From NCBI GenBank assembly GCA_030220185.1, contig JASPKZ010007250.1, positions 3,979,501-4,043,500 on the forward strand: 64,000 nt of DNA. Reading direction: 5' to 3'. Source of the DNA: Diploptera punctata (taxonomy: Eukaryota > Arthropoda > Insecta > Blattodea > Blaberidae). Positions within the stretch are counted from its first letter, which is position 1. Every line of letters begins with the position of its first letter. Below are positions 42,421 to 53,350 of this stretch, piece by piece. The notes beneath the pieces were generated by a model. That model was not told where the DNA came from, searched no databases, and saw only the letters and a program-made list of their open reading frames with translations. The translations under genes and the position numbers were made by a program.

Positions 42421-44127
42421 AAATGGTCATCTAATAAGAATCCAAAAAATCTACTTATCTCGATCTTCTTGGCATAAATGAGCTAAAAGATAAAATTCGT
42501 TATTGTGAGTTACCCGTAAAAGAATACCCGCCATGTGATGCTATACTTGCACAGGAATCTACGTAGCCTACTTGTCTCGATCTTCTTGGCATCAATGAAA
42601 CACAAAAATGGTTATTGTGAGTTATCCGTAAGAAATAACGTTTTTGTAGAGCTTTTAGAGATATTCAATTCTGTGTACATTAATTTTTTGTATTTGTTAT
42701 GGTTTAGGCAGATGAAGGCAATTTAAGCGTCCAAAGAGCTACTACTTTTTTTTCACGTTTTCCACTACAAAGAGCGACTTTTAAGGGTGTAGGAGTTAGA
42801 AAAAAAAATGGGAATATAATGGTACTGTACATCAACTATATGTAGACTTCAAAAAAGCATATGATTCAATTAAGAGGGAGAAGTTATATAGCATCCTGCT
42901 GGAGTTCGGAATTCCTAAAAAGTTAGTTAGACTTATACGAATGTGTCTAAATGGCACAAAGAGTAGGGTGCATGTAGGCAAACAGTTTTCGGACACTTTT
43001 GAAATCCAGAATGGGTTGAAGCAAGGAGATGCACTATCTCCTCTACTATTTAATTTTGTACTAGAGCATGCCATTAAATCTTTAGAGAATGAGGAAGGCT
43101 TACAACTGAATGGTATTAATAAGCTGTTAGTTTATGCTGATGATGTAGTACTACTGGCCGATAGCGAGGAGATACTAAAGGCCAACACGCACACACTATT
43201 GAGTAACACTAAGAAATTGGGACTGGAAGTAAATATCAATAAAACTAAATATATGGTCACACGTAGAAATACATTATATAATGGAAATGGACAGCTAATG
43301 ACAAATGAGGGAAATTTTGAGGAAGTGGCTGAATTCAAATACCTAGGAACAATAATCACAAATAGGAATGAGATGCACCAAGAAATTAAACATAGGCTCA
43401 ATTCTGGAAATGTGTGCTATTATGCATTACAGAGACTTTTGATGTCCCAACTCCTTTCAAAAAACGTTAAGCTGAAAATATATAAAACTATTATTCTACC
43501 AGTTATATTATATGGGTGCGAAACATGGACTCTTACTTTAAGGGAGGAAAGGAGATTACGAGTATTTGAGAATAAAGTTCTTGGAAAATTTTTGGACCAA
43601 AGAGAGATGAACAGACAGGTGAATGGAGAAGACTACATAACAATGAACTACATGGTCTTTATAGGAAGCCAGATATAATAAGAACAGTTAAGTCTCGTAG
43701 ACTGCGATGGGCAGGACATGTTGCGCGTATGGGGAATGAAAGACGTGCATGGAAACTTCTTGTAGGAAAGCCAGAAGGAAAACGGCCAGTTGGTAGACCA
43801 AGAATGAGGTGGGAGAACAACATTAACTATGATTTGAGGGAAGTAGATTATACAGGGAATGATTGGAAAGCATTAGCTCAGGATAGGGATGTGTGGAGAG
43901 CTTATGTCCGCGCGGCCATGAACCTACGGGTTCGATAGTGCCAGTGAGTAAGTAAGTAAGTAAGTAAGTAGGAGTTGAGTATCACAACTCTCTTATAGCC
44001 TATATTCATCCTGGGAATCTCCTGAACATTTTGCAGAAAGTTGCATCACAAGCGGATCAACGATATGGCTGCGCATAAAGTACGTACAAACGAACGAACA
44101 AACGAACATTAATTTTTATATATTAGA
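42421..44127 (-). mobile_element. Helitron-like element split by LINE-A
   Basis: The minus strand starts TCTAATATATAAAAATTAAT at 44,127 (preceded by A, as for A^T insertion). It runs AATGTTCGTTTGTTCGTTCG, then after the LINE insertion CTCCTACACCCTTAAAAG, TTTGTAGTGGAAAA, ATTAATGTACACAGAATTGA, GGATAACTCACAATAAC and GATGCCAAGAAGATCGAGA. The 3' block (ACTCACAATAAC...GCCAAGAAGAT) is present twice (42,560-42,625 and 42,450-42,520). The hairpin plus CTRR end is not visible. Same family as 19,625-20,070. Confidence 0.6.
42800..43967 (+). pseudogene. LINE-A insertion, one frameshift
   Basis: Exact 9-bp TSD GTAGGAGTT (42,791-42,799 and 43,968-43,976) inside the Helitron-like element. The ORF begins at WEYNGTVHQLYVDFKKAYDS (motif A) and contains GLKQGDALSPLLFN (motif B), LLVYADDVVLL (motif C), GLEVNINKTKYM and FKYLGTIITN. 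It loses frame at about 43,588 through a one-base deletion (CTTGGAAAATT versus CTTAGGAAAATT in the 45,954 copy), then reads GNERRAWKLLVGKPEGKRPV to AAMNLRVR-stop and a (GTAA)n tail. Nearly identical to 45,954-47,166. Confidence 0.9.
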
Positions 44128-44134
44128 TTAACAC

Positions 44135-44460
44135 TGAACCCCTGGGGTCCTGAGATGGAATATCGGTCACTCCGTGTGGGTTTTGTGGTGGACGAAACAG
44201 AGCTTGGGCAGGTTTTTCTCGGGGCTTCTCCCGTTTTTTCCCTGCCACAATTTCATTCCACAATTTCTCCAAACTCATCTCATCCATTTAGCTTCATTTC
44301 GTTCATCTGCTCCGGCACCTTTGTTATTCACATACCTGTACATCTCATCTCGCGACCCAACCCTGAGTTGGACACAAGTTGTGGATATTTATTTACATAT
44401 TTTTAAAAGTTTAAGTTTATTTGCTTTTTAATTATGGCCTTAACTCCACAAGGTTAAATA
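44135..44460 (+). mobile_element. SINE-E, truncated head
   Basis: GGGTCCTGAGATGGAATATC, GTGTGGGTTTTGTGGTGGA, GGGCAGGTTTTTCTCGGGGC, CACAATTTCATTCCACAATT and TTCGTTCATCTGC match the antisense SINE-E at 48,768-49,026. It ends with ATATTTATTTACATATTTTT-type sequence and GGCCTTAACTCCACAAGG. Confidence 0.7.
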
Positions 44461-45341
44461 ATTAAATATTAAAAATAAAACAAGAGACTATGTTTCCCAT
44501 CCATATAATGCAACTGGAAAATTAGATAGATAGAACATCGGTTGATTAATGACTTTGACATCTTCCGATTCCTAATAGCCAATTTTCTCGGTTCATCCAA
44601 TCTCCTGATTGGTGTTTCTCCTTCATTTATCCCCTGACTCCAAGAGGTTTTAGGTCTTCCTCTGCCTCGTCTTCACTCAGGTTTCCATTCCAAAACACAT
44701 TTTGGTAGCCGATTCTCTTCCATTCGCTGGACATGTCCGTACCATCTTAATTGCTGAGTTTTAATATAATGTAAAATAGTGCCTTCAATCTGCATTTTCT
44801 CCCTTATAACTGAGTTTCTTATTTTTTTTGTCTTCTTGAAATTATTGCTGCCCTTCGTATAAAATCCATATCCGTTGCCAAAAGATACTTATTTGTTTTT
44901 GTTGTTAATGGCCAAAGTTCTGCTCCAAAAGTAATTATGCTTTTAACAATTGTATGATAAATGTTAATTATATTTTGATTACTTATATTTTGTATCCCAA
45001 ATTATTCCATTGAGGCAAGCTATTGCAAATTTTCCTTTATTTTTCTGTTTCTTATTTCCTCTTCATAACTTCCATTTTTATTTATTTTAATTCGTAATAT
45101 GTTATCTCACTACAAGATTCTACTGTTTCTCCAGTCTCCAAAATTAAATTTTATTCTGGTTCACCAATTGATAAATATTTTATTTTCTTCATATTCAAAA
45201 TTAATCCCCATTTATCATATTATTCTATTAATTTTCTAGTCATATATTCTAAATCTTCATAATCCTGTGCAAGGTTAAATAAATAAACAATAAAAATAAA
45301 ACAAGAGACTATGTTTCCCATCCATATAATACAACTGGAAA
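44449..45341. repeat. 72-bp direct repeats flanking a LINE piece
   Basis: AAGGTTAAATAA...CAACTGGAAA at 44,449-44,520 recurs at 45,271-45,341 with few changes. Each joins a SINE-E tail end to a LINE-A scrap (GAGACTATGTTTCCCATCCA). Too long for a TSD. Confidence 0.75.
44530..45272 (-). pseudogene. LINE-C, decayed
   Basis: The minus strand gives NLAQDYEDLEYMTRKLIE, KWGLILNMKKIKYLSIGEPE, later LKMVRT.PANGRESATKM and a GRGRPK.L-like tail, with many stops. It is related to the LINE at 4,274-5,102 in the palm and to 2,240-2,815 at the 3' end, so it links these fragments into one family. Confidence 0.7.
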
Positions 45342-45785
45342 AATTACAATTTTATATTTTTTTTTAGATTTAGTCTTTATTTGATAAGCATTATAAATTT
45401 TACATATCATTGTAGGTTACATACATATAGCAATATTAAATACAGTAAAAATACTGGTCACGTTTCTTTAGCTTAACTGTATAAATCAATTGCGAGGCAT
45501 ATATATGTACTACTGCTCTTCTTGCAGTAATACCCAGTACCGCTACTGCACGGACTCATCTTCTTCCTTGTCATTCTTCTGAAATTATATCTTTCATTTT
45601 TCTACCCCAGCCTGCCATCCACTTCTTTTTATTCCACTTCTTTTTATTATCATTCACGAAGACTACCATCTTGCTTTCTCCTCTGGAATACGGAATGTCT
45701 CATTCTACCAAATCTCTACAACTTCGTGTCTTCAATATTGCTATTACTGTACTTGATGTTGCATAATATGTTAAAAACTAAACTC
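45342..45785. other. No recognised feature
   Basis: AT-rich with a pyrimidine-rich patch (45,540-45,680); unassigned. Confidence 0.3.
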
Positions 45786-45789
45786 CATG

Positions 45790-45925
45790 GCGCTACAGGC
45801 CTAGATGGCCCTTGGCCTACCATCTGACTGCAGGCCTCACATCTAAATGTGTTAAGCATATAAGTAGGCAATCATTATGCCAGTATAGGGGCGGCATATG
45901 GTCAGCATGTCGGATCCCCCAAGAA
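45790..45925 (-). mobile_element. SINE-B 3' fragment
   Basis: GGCCTAGATGGCCCTTGGCC, TCACATCTAAATGTGTTAAG and GGGGCGGCATATGGTCAGCA, then GTCGGATCCCCC, match the SINE-B 3' half in antisense. Confidence 0.6.
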
Positions 45926-45953
45926 TAATCAATTAAATAAAGAAATCACGATA

Positions 45954-47147
45954 TTTAGAAGAAACAGGTCTACAACAGATCAGATTTTTAGTATAAGACA
46001 GATTTTAGAAAAGAAATGGGAATATAATGGTACTGTACATCAACTATATGTAGACTTCAAAAAAGCATATGATTCAATTAAGAGGGAGAAGTTATATAGT
46101 ATCCTGCTGGAGTTCGGAATTCCTAAAAAGTTAGTTAGACTTATACGAATGTGTCTAAATGGCTCAACGAGTAGGGTGCGTGTAGGCAAACAGTTTTCAG
46201 ACACTTTTGAAATCCAGAATGGGTTGAAGCAAGGAGATGCACTATCTCCTCTACTATTTAATTTTGTACTAGAGCATGCCATTAAATCTTTAGAGAATGA
46301 GGAAGGCCTACAACTGAATGGTATTAATAAGCTGTTAGTTTATGCTGATGATGTAGTACTACTGGCCGATAGCGAGGAGATACTAAAGGCCAACACGCAC
46401 ACACTATTGAGTAACACTAAGAAATTAGGACTGGAAGTAAATATCAGTAAAACTAAATATATGGTCACACGTAGAAATACATTATATAATGGAAATGGAC
46501 AGCTAATGACAAATGAGGGAAATTTTGAGGAATTGGCTGAATTCAAATACCTAGGAACAATAATCACAAATAGGAATGAGATGCACAAAGAAATTAAACA
46601 TAGGCTCAATTCTGGAAATGCATGCTATTATGCATTGCAGAGACTTTTGATGTCCCAACTCCTTTCAAAAAACGTTAAGCTGAAAATATATAAAACTATT
46701 ATTCTACCAGTTATATTATATGGGTGCGAAACATGGACTCTTACTTTAAGGGAGGAAAGGAGATTACGAGTATTTGAGAATAAAGTTCTTAGGAAAATTT
46801 TTGGACCAAAGAGAGATGAACAGACAGGTGAATGGAGAAGACTACATAACAATGAACTACATGGTCTTTATAGGAAGCCAGATATAATAAGAACAGTTAA
46901 GTCCCGTAGACTGCGATGGGCAGGACATGTTGCGCGTATGGGGAATGAAAGACGTGCATGGAAACTTCTTGTAGGAAAGCCAGAAGGAAAACGCCCAGTT
47001 GGTAGACCAAGAATGAGGTGGGAGAACAACATTAACTATGATTTGAGGGAAGTAGATTATACAGGGAATGATTGGAAAGCATTAGCTCAGGATAGGGATG
47101 TATGGAGAGCTTATGTCCGTGCGGCCATGAACCTACGGGTTCGATAG
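45954..47147 (+). CDS. LINE-A reverse transcriptase, 5'-truncated but open
   Basis: Best-preserved coding sequence here: 397 codons without interruption from the insertion point to TAG. The insertion (45,954-47,166 with (GTAA)n tail) is flanked by exact 10-bp TSDs AATCACGATA (45,944-45,953; 47,167-47,176), so the missing N-terminus (endonuclease, RT fingers) reflects 5' truncation at integration. Residues from the first codon: motif A LYVDFKKAYDS 31-41 (Asp34), motif B GLKQGDALSPLLFN 90-103, motif C YADD 130-133 (Asp132, Asp133), motif D-like LEVNISKTKYM, motif E-like FKYLGTIIT, thumb LPVILYGCETWTL, tail LRWAGHVARMGNERRAW, GKPEGKRPVGRPRMRW, AAMNLRVR. All catalytic Asp residues are present, but with no start or promoter it cannot be autonomous. 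An RTE-like clade is inferred. Confidence 0.92.
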   Translation, partial: FRRNRSTTDQIFSIRQILEKKWEYNGTVHQLYVDFKKAYDSIKREKLYSILLEFGIPKKLVRLIRMCLNGSTSRVRVGKQFSDTFEIQNGLKQGDALSPLLFNFVLEHAIKSLENEEGLQLNGINKLLVYADDVVLLADSEEILKANTHTLLSNTKKLGLEVNISKTKYMVTRRNTLYNGNGQLMTNEGNFEELAEFKYLGTIITNRNEMHKEIKHRLNSGNACYYALQRLLMSQLLSKNVKLKIYKTIILPVILYGCETWTLTLREERRLRVFENKVLRKIFGPKRDEQTGEWRRLHNNELHGLYRKPDIIRTVKSRRLRWAGHVARMGNERRAWKLLVGKPEGKRPVGRPRMRWENNINYDLREVDYTGNDWKALAQDRDVWRAYVRAAMNLRVR

Positions 47148-47166
47148 TGCCAGTGAGTAAGTAAGT

Positions 47167-47447
47167 AATCACGATAGATAATAAATAGGGACAAGAGCAG
47201 ACCTGGGGATATAGGCATTAAGCCCGAGCAAACCCAGGGGGATGGTGGTGAGGCTCTTAAAAAAAGTCGTTACAGCTGGTTTTATCAACCAGGAGCCGCA
47301 AAATTATTAGTCTAAAAGGAGTTGTTAAATGTGTGTAATTAATGACATTATGTTGTCGTATACATAGCGATTCACAAACAGCCATGAAAAGCAATTAATA
47401 ATAAATAAACAATAATCGAACAGATTTTGAGATTAGGGAACAGAATG

Positions 47448-47494
<47 letters not shown>

Positions 47495-48767
47495 GATTTT
47501 TGCATCAACTACAAAATTACCAAATGTAATTATGAAATTAATTATTGGTGAAAAATTTTCAAATTTAGCATTATATTTATGGAACGAAGCTATACTGTTT
47601 GGAATCATCCAAATTCCTAACAAATTTTGTTTAAAGATATTTCGTAACATGTTTGTTTGACCATTCAAATGTAAATCTTATGCTATAGCTCCATTTTCAC
47701 TGAAGAAAAGTAAGACGAATTCTTCATTTGTTTGTGAAACAGAACCTGAATGTGTAACAGTATCCACGTATCACGTAAAATAAAGCATGTTTACGTCAAC
47801 TAGCACGTACAAGCACTATTTAATTTACACACAACGTAATCAAATTAAAGAGACTTCGTCACATAAACAACACGCCACCTCTCAAAATGAAACAGAAAAT
47901 TCTCACTTTAATTGGCCTACATGTAAAAAGTTATTGTATGGGTTAATTAGGACCAATCCAGAGGTAAGCAAACTAAAAACACATAGAATTAAGAAAACTG
48001 AAATTAGTTATATAAATAATAAATATCCGCAACTCGTGTCTAACTCAGGGTCGGATCGATGGATGTAATAGCTAAGAAGCCCCTTATATTGAGGTCGCGA
48101 TGACCATGAAAACTGGCAGCATATTATAGCATTCTGTAGAGAGACAGAACAACTTAGATTACAGATGCTACCGGAGAGATTTCACAGGTCGGATAGAAGG
48201 AGAGTGGCGTGTTGGGATCTTTTAGGACGGATCGAGAGTGAATCAAAAACATGCAACTTTTTGGGTACAGTAAGAAAATTGAGATATAACAACATTGTAG
48301 ATTAAGGATATATGTATTAACAATAAAAACAATCTCAATATGGTCTTTGTTTTCGATCTTTAATTATGTTATATAATAAGTAGGTCCGATAAGTTGAATA
48401 GTCTGATAGTGTATTTGATGCCTGCAGGGACGGTGGCGGGGGGTATGAGCGTGCGGTGTGTATATGTGTGGTGGTGTGTGGGTGTATGTGTGTGTGTTTT
48501 TTTTCTAATTTGTTTTCTAGCATTTTTTTAATATTAATGTACGGAATATGGATGGATGTAGATATGTATTATTGTGATTTAGTGTAGACATAGATTTTAC
48601 TTATATGTAGCCTGTTATTGTTTTTTGATACAGGTGTATTTGTAGGTATTTGTTTATATTAATAGTTTTATTTTTTATTCATGGAAAAATAATGCACGTA
48701 CGGCCAAGCAGGCCCGTGCGCAATGTAAAGCATAAGTATTTTCTTTATTCTGAAAAAAAAAGGCAAT
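47167..48767. other. Unassigned; (TA)n/(TG)n at 47,449-47,493 and G/T-rich patch at 48,420-48,500
   Basis: A 93-codon frame at 47,787-48,068 reads like decayed coding sequence (THRIKKTEISYINNKYP) but matches nothing I know. The following 48,070-48,300 may belong to the same unidentified repeat. A GTGTGGTGGTGTGTGG stretch lies at ~48,465. Confidence 0.35.
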
Positions 48768-49026
48768 ATTGAGGTCGTGAATGACAAGCGTGCCGACCGA
48801 CCACGCCTGACGCACCATCACAGGGGCAGATGAACAAAATGTATGATATGAGTATGGGGAAATAGTGGAATGAAATTGTGACAGGGGAAAACGAGAGAAA
48901 CCCCGAGAAAAACCTGCCCAAGCTCCATTTCATCCACCACGAAACCCACATTGAGTAACCGAGAATCGATCTCGGGACCCCAGCGGTGAGAGGCGAGCGT
49001 CTAACCGGTTGCGCCACGGAGCCGCC
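48768..49026 (-). mobile_element. SINE-E, full head
   Basis: Minus strand: GGCTCCGTGGCGCAACCGG (A box), TTAGACGCTCGCCTCTCACC, B-box region GAGATCGATTCTCGG, then TGGGTTTCGTGGTGGATGAA, GGGCAGGTTTTTCTCGGGG and CACGCTTGTCATTCACGACC, ending before an A-run (plus-strand 48,751-48,762). tRNA-derived. The second copy is at 44,135-44,460. Confidence 0.85.
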
Positions 49027-49164
49027 TAGTTGTATAAATATTTTAAAATGATAGATAAAAAGGAACCTATTTTGGTTTTTATTATTATTTTCCAACTTTG
49101 GAATCATATCCACCTGAAAGTAGAAACGAAGGAAGACCTCGAAACTCATCTATTTATAATCTGT

Positions 49165-49340
49165 AATGGCGTAGCCCAGTGTTGAACCATAGCCTCTCCT
49201 TTGTTAGGGGTTGATAGACCAAATGCATTTTAAATTACCTTATTTCCTCAAAGATGTCATCAGTGGCATACGGTCAACACACCGACTCCATGAGACATCT
49301 ATCAGGCAACGAAGGTATTACTAGTATGTTTTGAGACCGC
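49165..49340 (-). mobile_element. SINE-A 3' fragment
   Basis: Antisense to the SINE-A 3' end as at 63,700-63,870: AGCCTCTCCTTTG, GATGTCATCAGTGGCATACG, GACATCTATCAGGCAACGAA and GGTATTACTAG. Confidence 0.7.
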
Positions 49341-49352
49341 TAAATTTTCCAT

Positions 49353-50320
49353 TAAATATATAAATATTTTAAAATAACTATAGTTAAACAATGATTTGTG
49401 ATTAAACAGTTTAATTGTATTCGTTAAATAGTCCTAACAAATTATTTCCAAATTCTCTAGATAAATTCACTCCTTACTTCGTGAGTCGTGAATTTATCGA
49501 TAATTTGGAAATCGCTCGTGGCATTACTTATGAGAATTTGGAAATCAAAAGTGGCATTTGTTAGGACTATTTAACGAATAAAATTAAGATGTTTAGTCAC
49601 AAATCATTATTTAACTATAGTTATTTTAAAATATTTATATATTTAATGTAAACGGGGATGTTTTAAAACAAATGAGAAACAATTGGTACGCTTCATTTCC
49701 TTCCTTTGTTCATCACTGAAACCAGATCATAATATTATTTATTGCCTAAGGACCGCAATATTGTAAGAATGCACCCTTGTAGAGGAATTTATAACCAACG
49801 TTATAGGTTTCTGATGTCCTACGATGTAAATATGTCAACCCCCAACAATACTAACAAAAATTACTAATAATTTTAAGTAAAAAGGTAAGAAAATAAATGA
49901 AGGAGTAGGAAAAATTAATCATCTTAATTTTGAGCCTCCTAAAATAACTATAATTAATAATCATACCATATCTACTATTATATTTTTTTGCAACGCTATT
50001 TCCTGGAAAATAATTCGTTTAAGAAAGTGCAATCAGTGTTTTCTTTTTTTATGGTATAATCAATTGTTACAAATGTTTTTATATTATCTATCGCATGAGC
50101 TATATATACAATCTGGTAGCCGTATAGAGGGTCAGTCACTGCAGTATTCTGGTATGACCTATTCAGAATGTTAAAAAGGAGGTGCTTTCTTTATTATGAT
50201 AAACTTTAGTTGGTAAATTTTAGGCGAAACACGACTGTGATTGGTTGTAAATAAAAAATCATTGAAACGTGATTGGTCATTGACTCCCATTTGGGGCATG
50301 AGTTAAATAGTCATATAAAA
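49353..50320 (+). repeat. Repeat family G, copy 3, with cruciform start
   Basis: 49,353-49,490 and 49,510-49,651 are inverted copies (ATTTTAAAATAACTATAGTT; CGTTAAATAGTCCTAACAAA), with an inner hairpin AAATTCAC...GTGAATTT. From 49,652 the sequence continues as in copy 2 (ATTGCCTAAGGACCGCAATA, AATTCGTTTAAGAAAGTGCA, CAATCTGGTAGCCGTAT, TTCAGAATGTTAAAAAGGAG, CATTGAAACGTGATTGGTC). No TIR at the right end recognised; likely non-autonomous. Confidence 0.75.
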
Positions 50321-51775
50321 CTACTTCAATGTGATTGTTATTTACTATGGTGCATACGTTTAACCATTTATTACCAATTCGTAGTAACAATTCCCTATGG
50401 AAATTATTTTACGTAATCAAATTTCACATATATTGGGGAAATAACGATCCTGAAGGGGGTTAGTAACATGCAGTACAGTAGGGAATGTATGTGGAACCAC
50501 GATTTGTATTGTTGGATATCTGCAGATTCAAGTGGCACTTGTTTCAACAAATAATTGTTATAACTTACATTGTGAAACATTTTGAGTAATGTTCAAATAG
50601 TTGAAGGGATTTGTATTGCTGTGGAATTACATACATCCATGAGATACTTTTATTGTGGTACAAAATCAATGTAAGCGCTGAGTTTATGTTGCAGAGGACC
50701 AGTTTGGCAATTATTTTGTAAGCTGTACTCACAAATCCAGTTAAATCTTCTTATACAGTGAACTGTTACAATCTGAATTGCCATATTTATCTAAAACGTG
50801 TTTAAAATTATTTTTGAATAAGTAGAATGTAATATTGAAAAACGTATTCTAGGTGAAGTGTGCATACTTGAATATTGTAATAACAAACAGTGGAGTTCAA
50901 ACACATAATACCTATTTCAGTCAAAATTCAGGATAAAGTTTTCAGTACAGTTTATACGTGAGAGAGGGCGTGATGTATTTTAGCCAAAGTCTACATTATT
51001 TGGTTAAAATAGATTATTAAAAATCAAGTATCTACAGGGAATCAATTGAAACAGAGAGAGAAAAAATATAACACATTGTATGAACACCCGAGATGGTGCC
51101 CAAAGATCACATCAACATGGAAAACTGCTCTCGCTACTTATCATGTCAACCCTAGAACAGCGTATAAGATGTGAAGAAGAAACACGGTTGGGCAACATGG
51201 AGTGTGCCAAGTAAATAAGTAATCTTGTTGGAAAGGCCCTGCGGCTAGCCAATTTAATGACAAGCGGTGAGCGATTCCTTTTGGTTCTCCTGGTTGTCCA
51301 GGAAAGGAGAACCCCGGGTTCCTGCTAAAGCATTTGCCCCGGTGTGATTTAGAATAATGTTTAAAACCGATAGTATAGATAAGCGATATTATCAACATTC
51401 TAACCTGCATAGTAGCGGCAGTGTGTGCTTTTGTGTCTATTAATTTATTTGTACTGTGCCTGGTGTTGTTTTATGATATTCCTGATGTGTATTGAGTGTT
51501 ATGAAGTACATTGCATGTGATCCTTTGAAGTTCGCGCTCTATTGGCGACGATATAGCGAAGAACCGAAAAAACCAGTCCCAGTTCCGAAACGAAGTCTAA
51601 TATAATCCATCTTATCCTCTTTACCCGGCTCAATGAAAGAAATAAAAATTGGAAATTTGAATTTACTGGTGGGAGCTAGGGGACTACTCCGGCATTTGCC
51701 TTGTCGCTAGAGGAAACCACCAGAAACCTTTAGCAGAGTAGTTGATGAAAATGATATATTGTTTTATACTTACCT
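50321..51775. other. Unassigned; hairpin at 51,278-51,311
   Basis: AT-rich to 51,150, then less so. The hairpin GGTTCTCCTGG-TTGT-CCAGGA...AGGAGAACC is almost perfectly paired. No coding motif recognised in the 89- and 117-codon minus-strand frames at 51,141-52,171. Confidence 0.35.
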
Positions 51776-51900
51776 ATGACACAGGGTGAGCCCAGCGGTC
51801 ACCCGGAGTGCCTCGTGTCATCGGTGTATAGTTTGTGGGTATCCATGACACAGAGTGAGCTCAGCAGTCACTTGTGGTGCCTCGTGGTGCCTCGTGTCAT
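51776..51900 (+). repeat. Two tandem hairpins with matched substitutions
   Basis: 51,776-51,821 and 51,845-51,900 each start ATGACAC and end GTGTCAT. Inside, GGGTGA-G-CC-CAGC-GG-TCACCC in the first becomes GAGTGA-G-CT-CAGC-AG-TCACTT in the second. G-C pairs are replaced by A-T at two positions (the outer one next to a G-T wobble), keeping the stems. The second copy has a GTGGTGCCTC duplication. Function unknown. Confidence 0.6.
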
Positions 51901-52397
51901 GGGTACGTGGTCGACCCTTAGATGGGTATACGGCTTTTGAAACGGACCGCAATGAAAACGCAATGTGTTTAGCCCGGCAGTATGTGTGGGGTATTTTTCC
52001 ACCCCACATAATAATAATTGGTATTAATTCTTGGAATATGTCACTCTGTGTCACTGCATTCTTCCCCTCTTGTTTGATGTCAATAACTTCAATCTTGAAG
52101 CCCAACTTCTCAAGGTATGAGTAAAAATATCCAGTTGAGCGGTGACAGAATCCCATTCTCCCCCAAGTCAACCGCTCTGTTTGTAGAGGTTATAGTGAAG
52201 TTGTAAAAACTGCATATCATAAATGCAGCATAATTGGTGTAAAATTATCAATTCATAAACAGAAGAGTTTTGTGCTAAATATGTGTTTGTCGCAATAATG
52301 TAACTACCATAAATAGTGACGGATGTTATAGCTACATTCAAACATATAAACATGCAAGTCTAAACAGCTAAACAGTACGTCAATAATAATATATGCA

Positions 52398-52450
<53 letters not shown>

Positions 52451-52483
52451 AGTAATAATAGGCCCAGTAACAATAATAATGTC
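51901..52483. other. Unassigned, with (AAT)n at 52,386-52,449
   Basis: No recognised element besides the microsatellite. Confidence 0.4.
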
Positions 52484-52815
52484 CCGCGCCGTAGCCGAGT
52501 GGTTAAGCAGGAAGCCTTGGCGCAGAGCTACGGGACTTGCGCTGGTTCGAGTCTACATGTGGGAAGAAATTTTCTCATGGTATTTCGGCCAATATGGGAC
52601 CGGTGCCCAGCCAGCATCGTGAGACATTTGGGTAGCTACAATATGTAGCGGCTCCAGATTTAGGAAACCAGCTATAACGGTTGGGGACTCGACATGCTGA
52701 CCACATGTCATCCCTACACTGTCTTGGTGATCGTGTACCTCTGAGATTGACACGTGTGTAAGTGTGGCCAGCAGCCGGCTGGTAGACTAAGGGCCTTCTA
52801 GGCCTGTCGCGTCAG
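52484..52815 (+). mobile_element. SINE-B copy
   Basis: CCGCGCCGTAGCCGAGTGGT, TTGGCGCAGAGCTACGGGAC, B box GGTTCGAGTCT, AATTTTCTCATGGTATTTCG, ACCGGTGCCCAGCCAGCATC and GGCCAGCAGCCGGCTGGTAG. It lies between AAT microsatellites. Confidence 0.85.
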
Positions 52816-52829
52816 AAGAAAAGTAGTAA

Positions 52830-52839
52830 TAATAACAAC

Positions 52840-52897
<58 letters not shown>

Positions 52898-52985
52898 TCC
52901 ACCAGAACCAAATAGAAACACCGTGTTCACATATTATGTTTTCATAATAATAATTATAATAATATCAATAACAATGATGATGATC

Positions 52986-53038
<53 letters not shown>

Positions 53039-53142
53039 CATAATAATAATAATAAAGTCCACCAGAACCAAATAGAAATACCGTGTTCACATATTATGTT
53101 TTCATAATAATTATAATAATATCAATAACAATGATGATGATG

Positions 53143-53186
<44 letters not shown>

Positions 53187-53350
53187 GGCCACCAGAACCA
53201 AATAGAAATATCGTGTTCACATTTTATGTTTTCATAATAATAATAATAATAATTATTATAATAATAACAATAACAATGATGATAATAATAATAAAAACAA
53301 TGATGATGATAATTATAATAATAATGATAATAATAATAATAATAATTTGT
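52830..53350. repeat. AAT microsatellite with a minisatellite (three units)
   Basis: The block CCACCAGAACCAAATAGAAA followed by CGTGTTCACATATTATG and TTTTCATAATAA recurs at 52,897, 53,057 and 53,187. Variable AAT/ATGATG runs separate the units, with periods of 160 and 130 bp. Confidence 0.9.

Noticed and set aside
42832..43401. Minus-strand open frames opposite LINE-A
   Set aside because: They mirror the RT coding strand and recur identically opposite 46,040-46,609, so they are shadows of the LINE frame.
47787..48068. 93-codon frame as a host gene
   Set aside because: No recognisable domain, no splice or promoter context, and the following sequence is degenerate; left as unassigned.
51818..52171. 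117-codon minus-strand frame
   Set aside because: It overlaps the tandem hairpins and an opposite 89-codon frame; composition and lack of motif suggest chance.
52386..53350. Regularly spaced repeats that could suggest a CRISPR-like array
   Set aside because: They are AAT microsatellites and a three-unit minisatellite of 130-160 bp; there are no unique spacers of constant length, and the context is eukaryotic.
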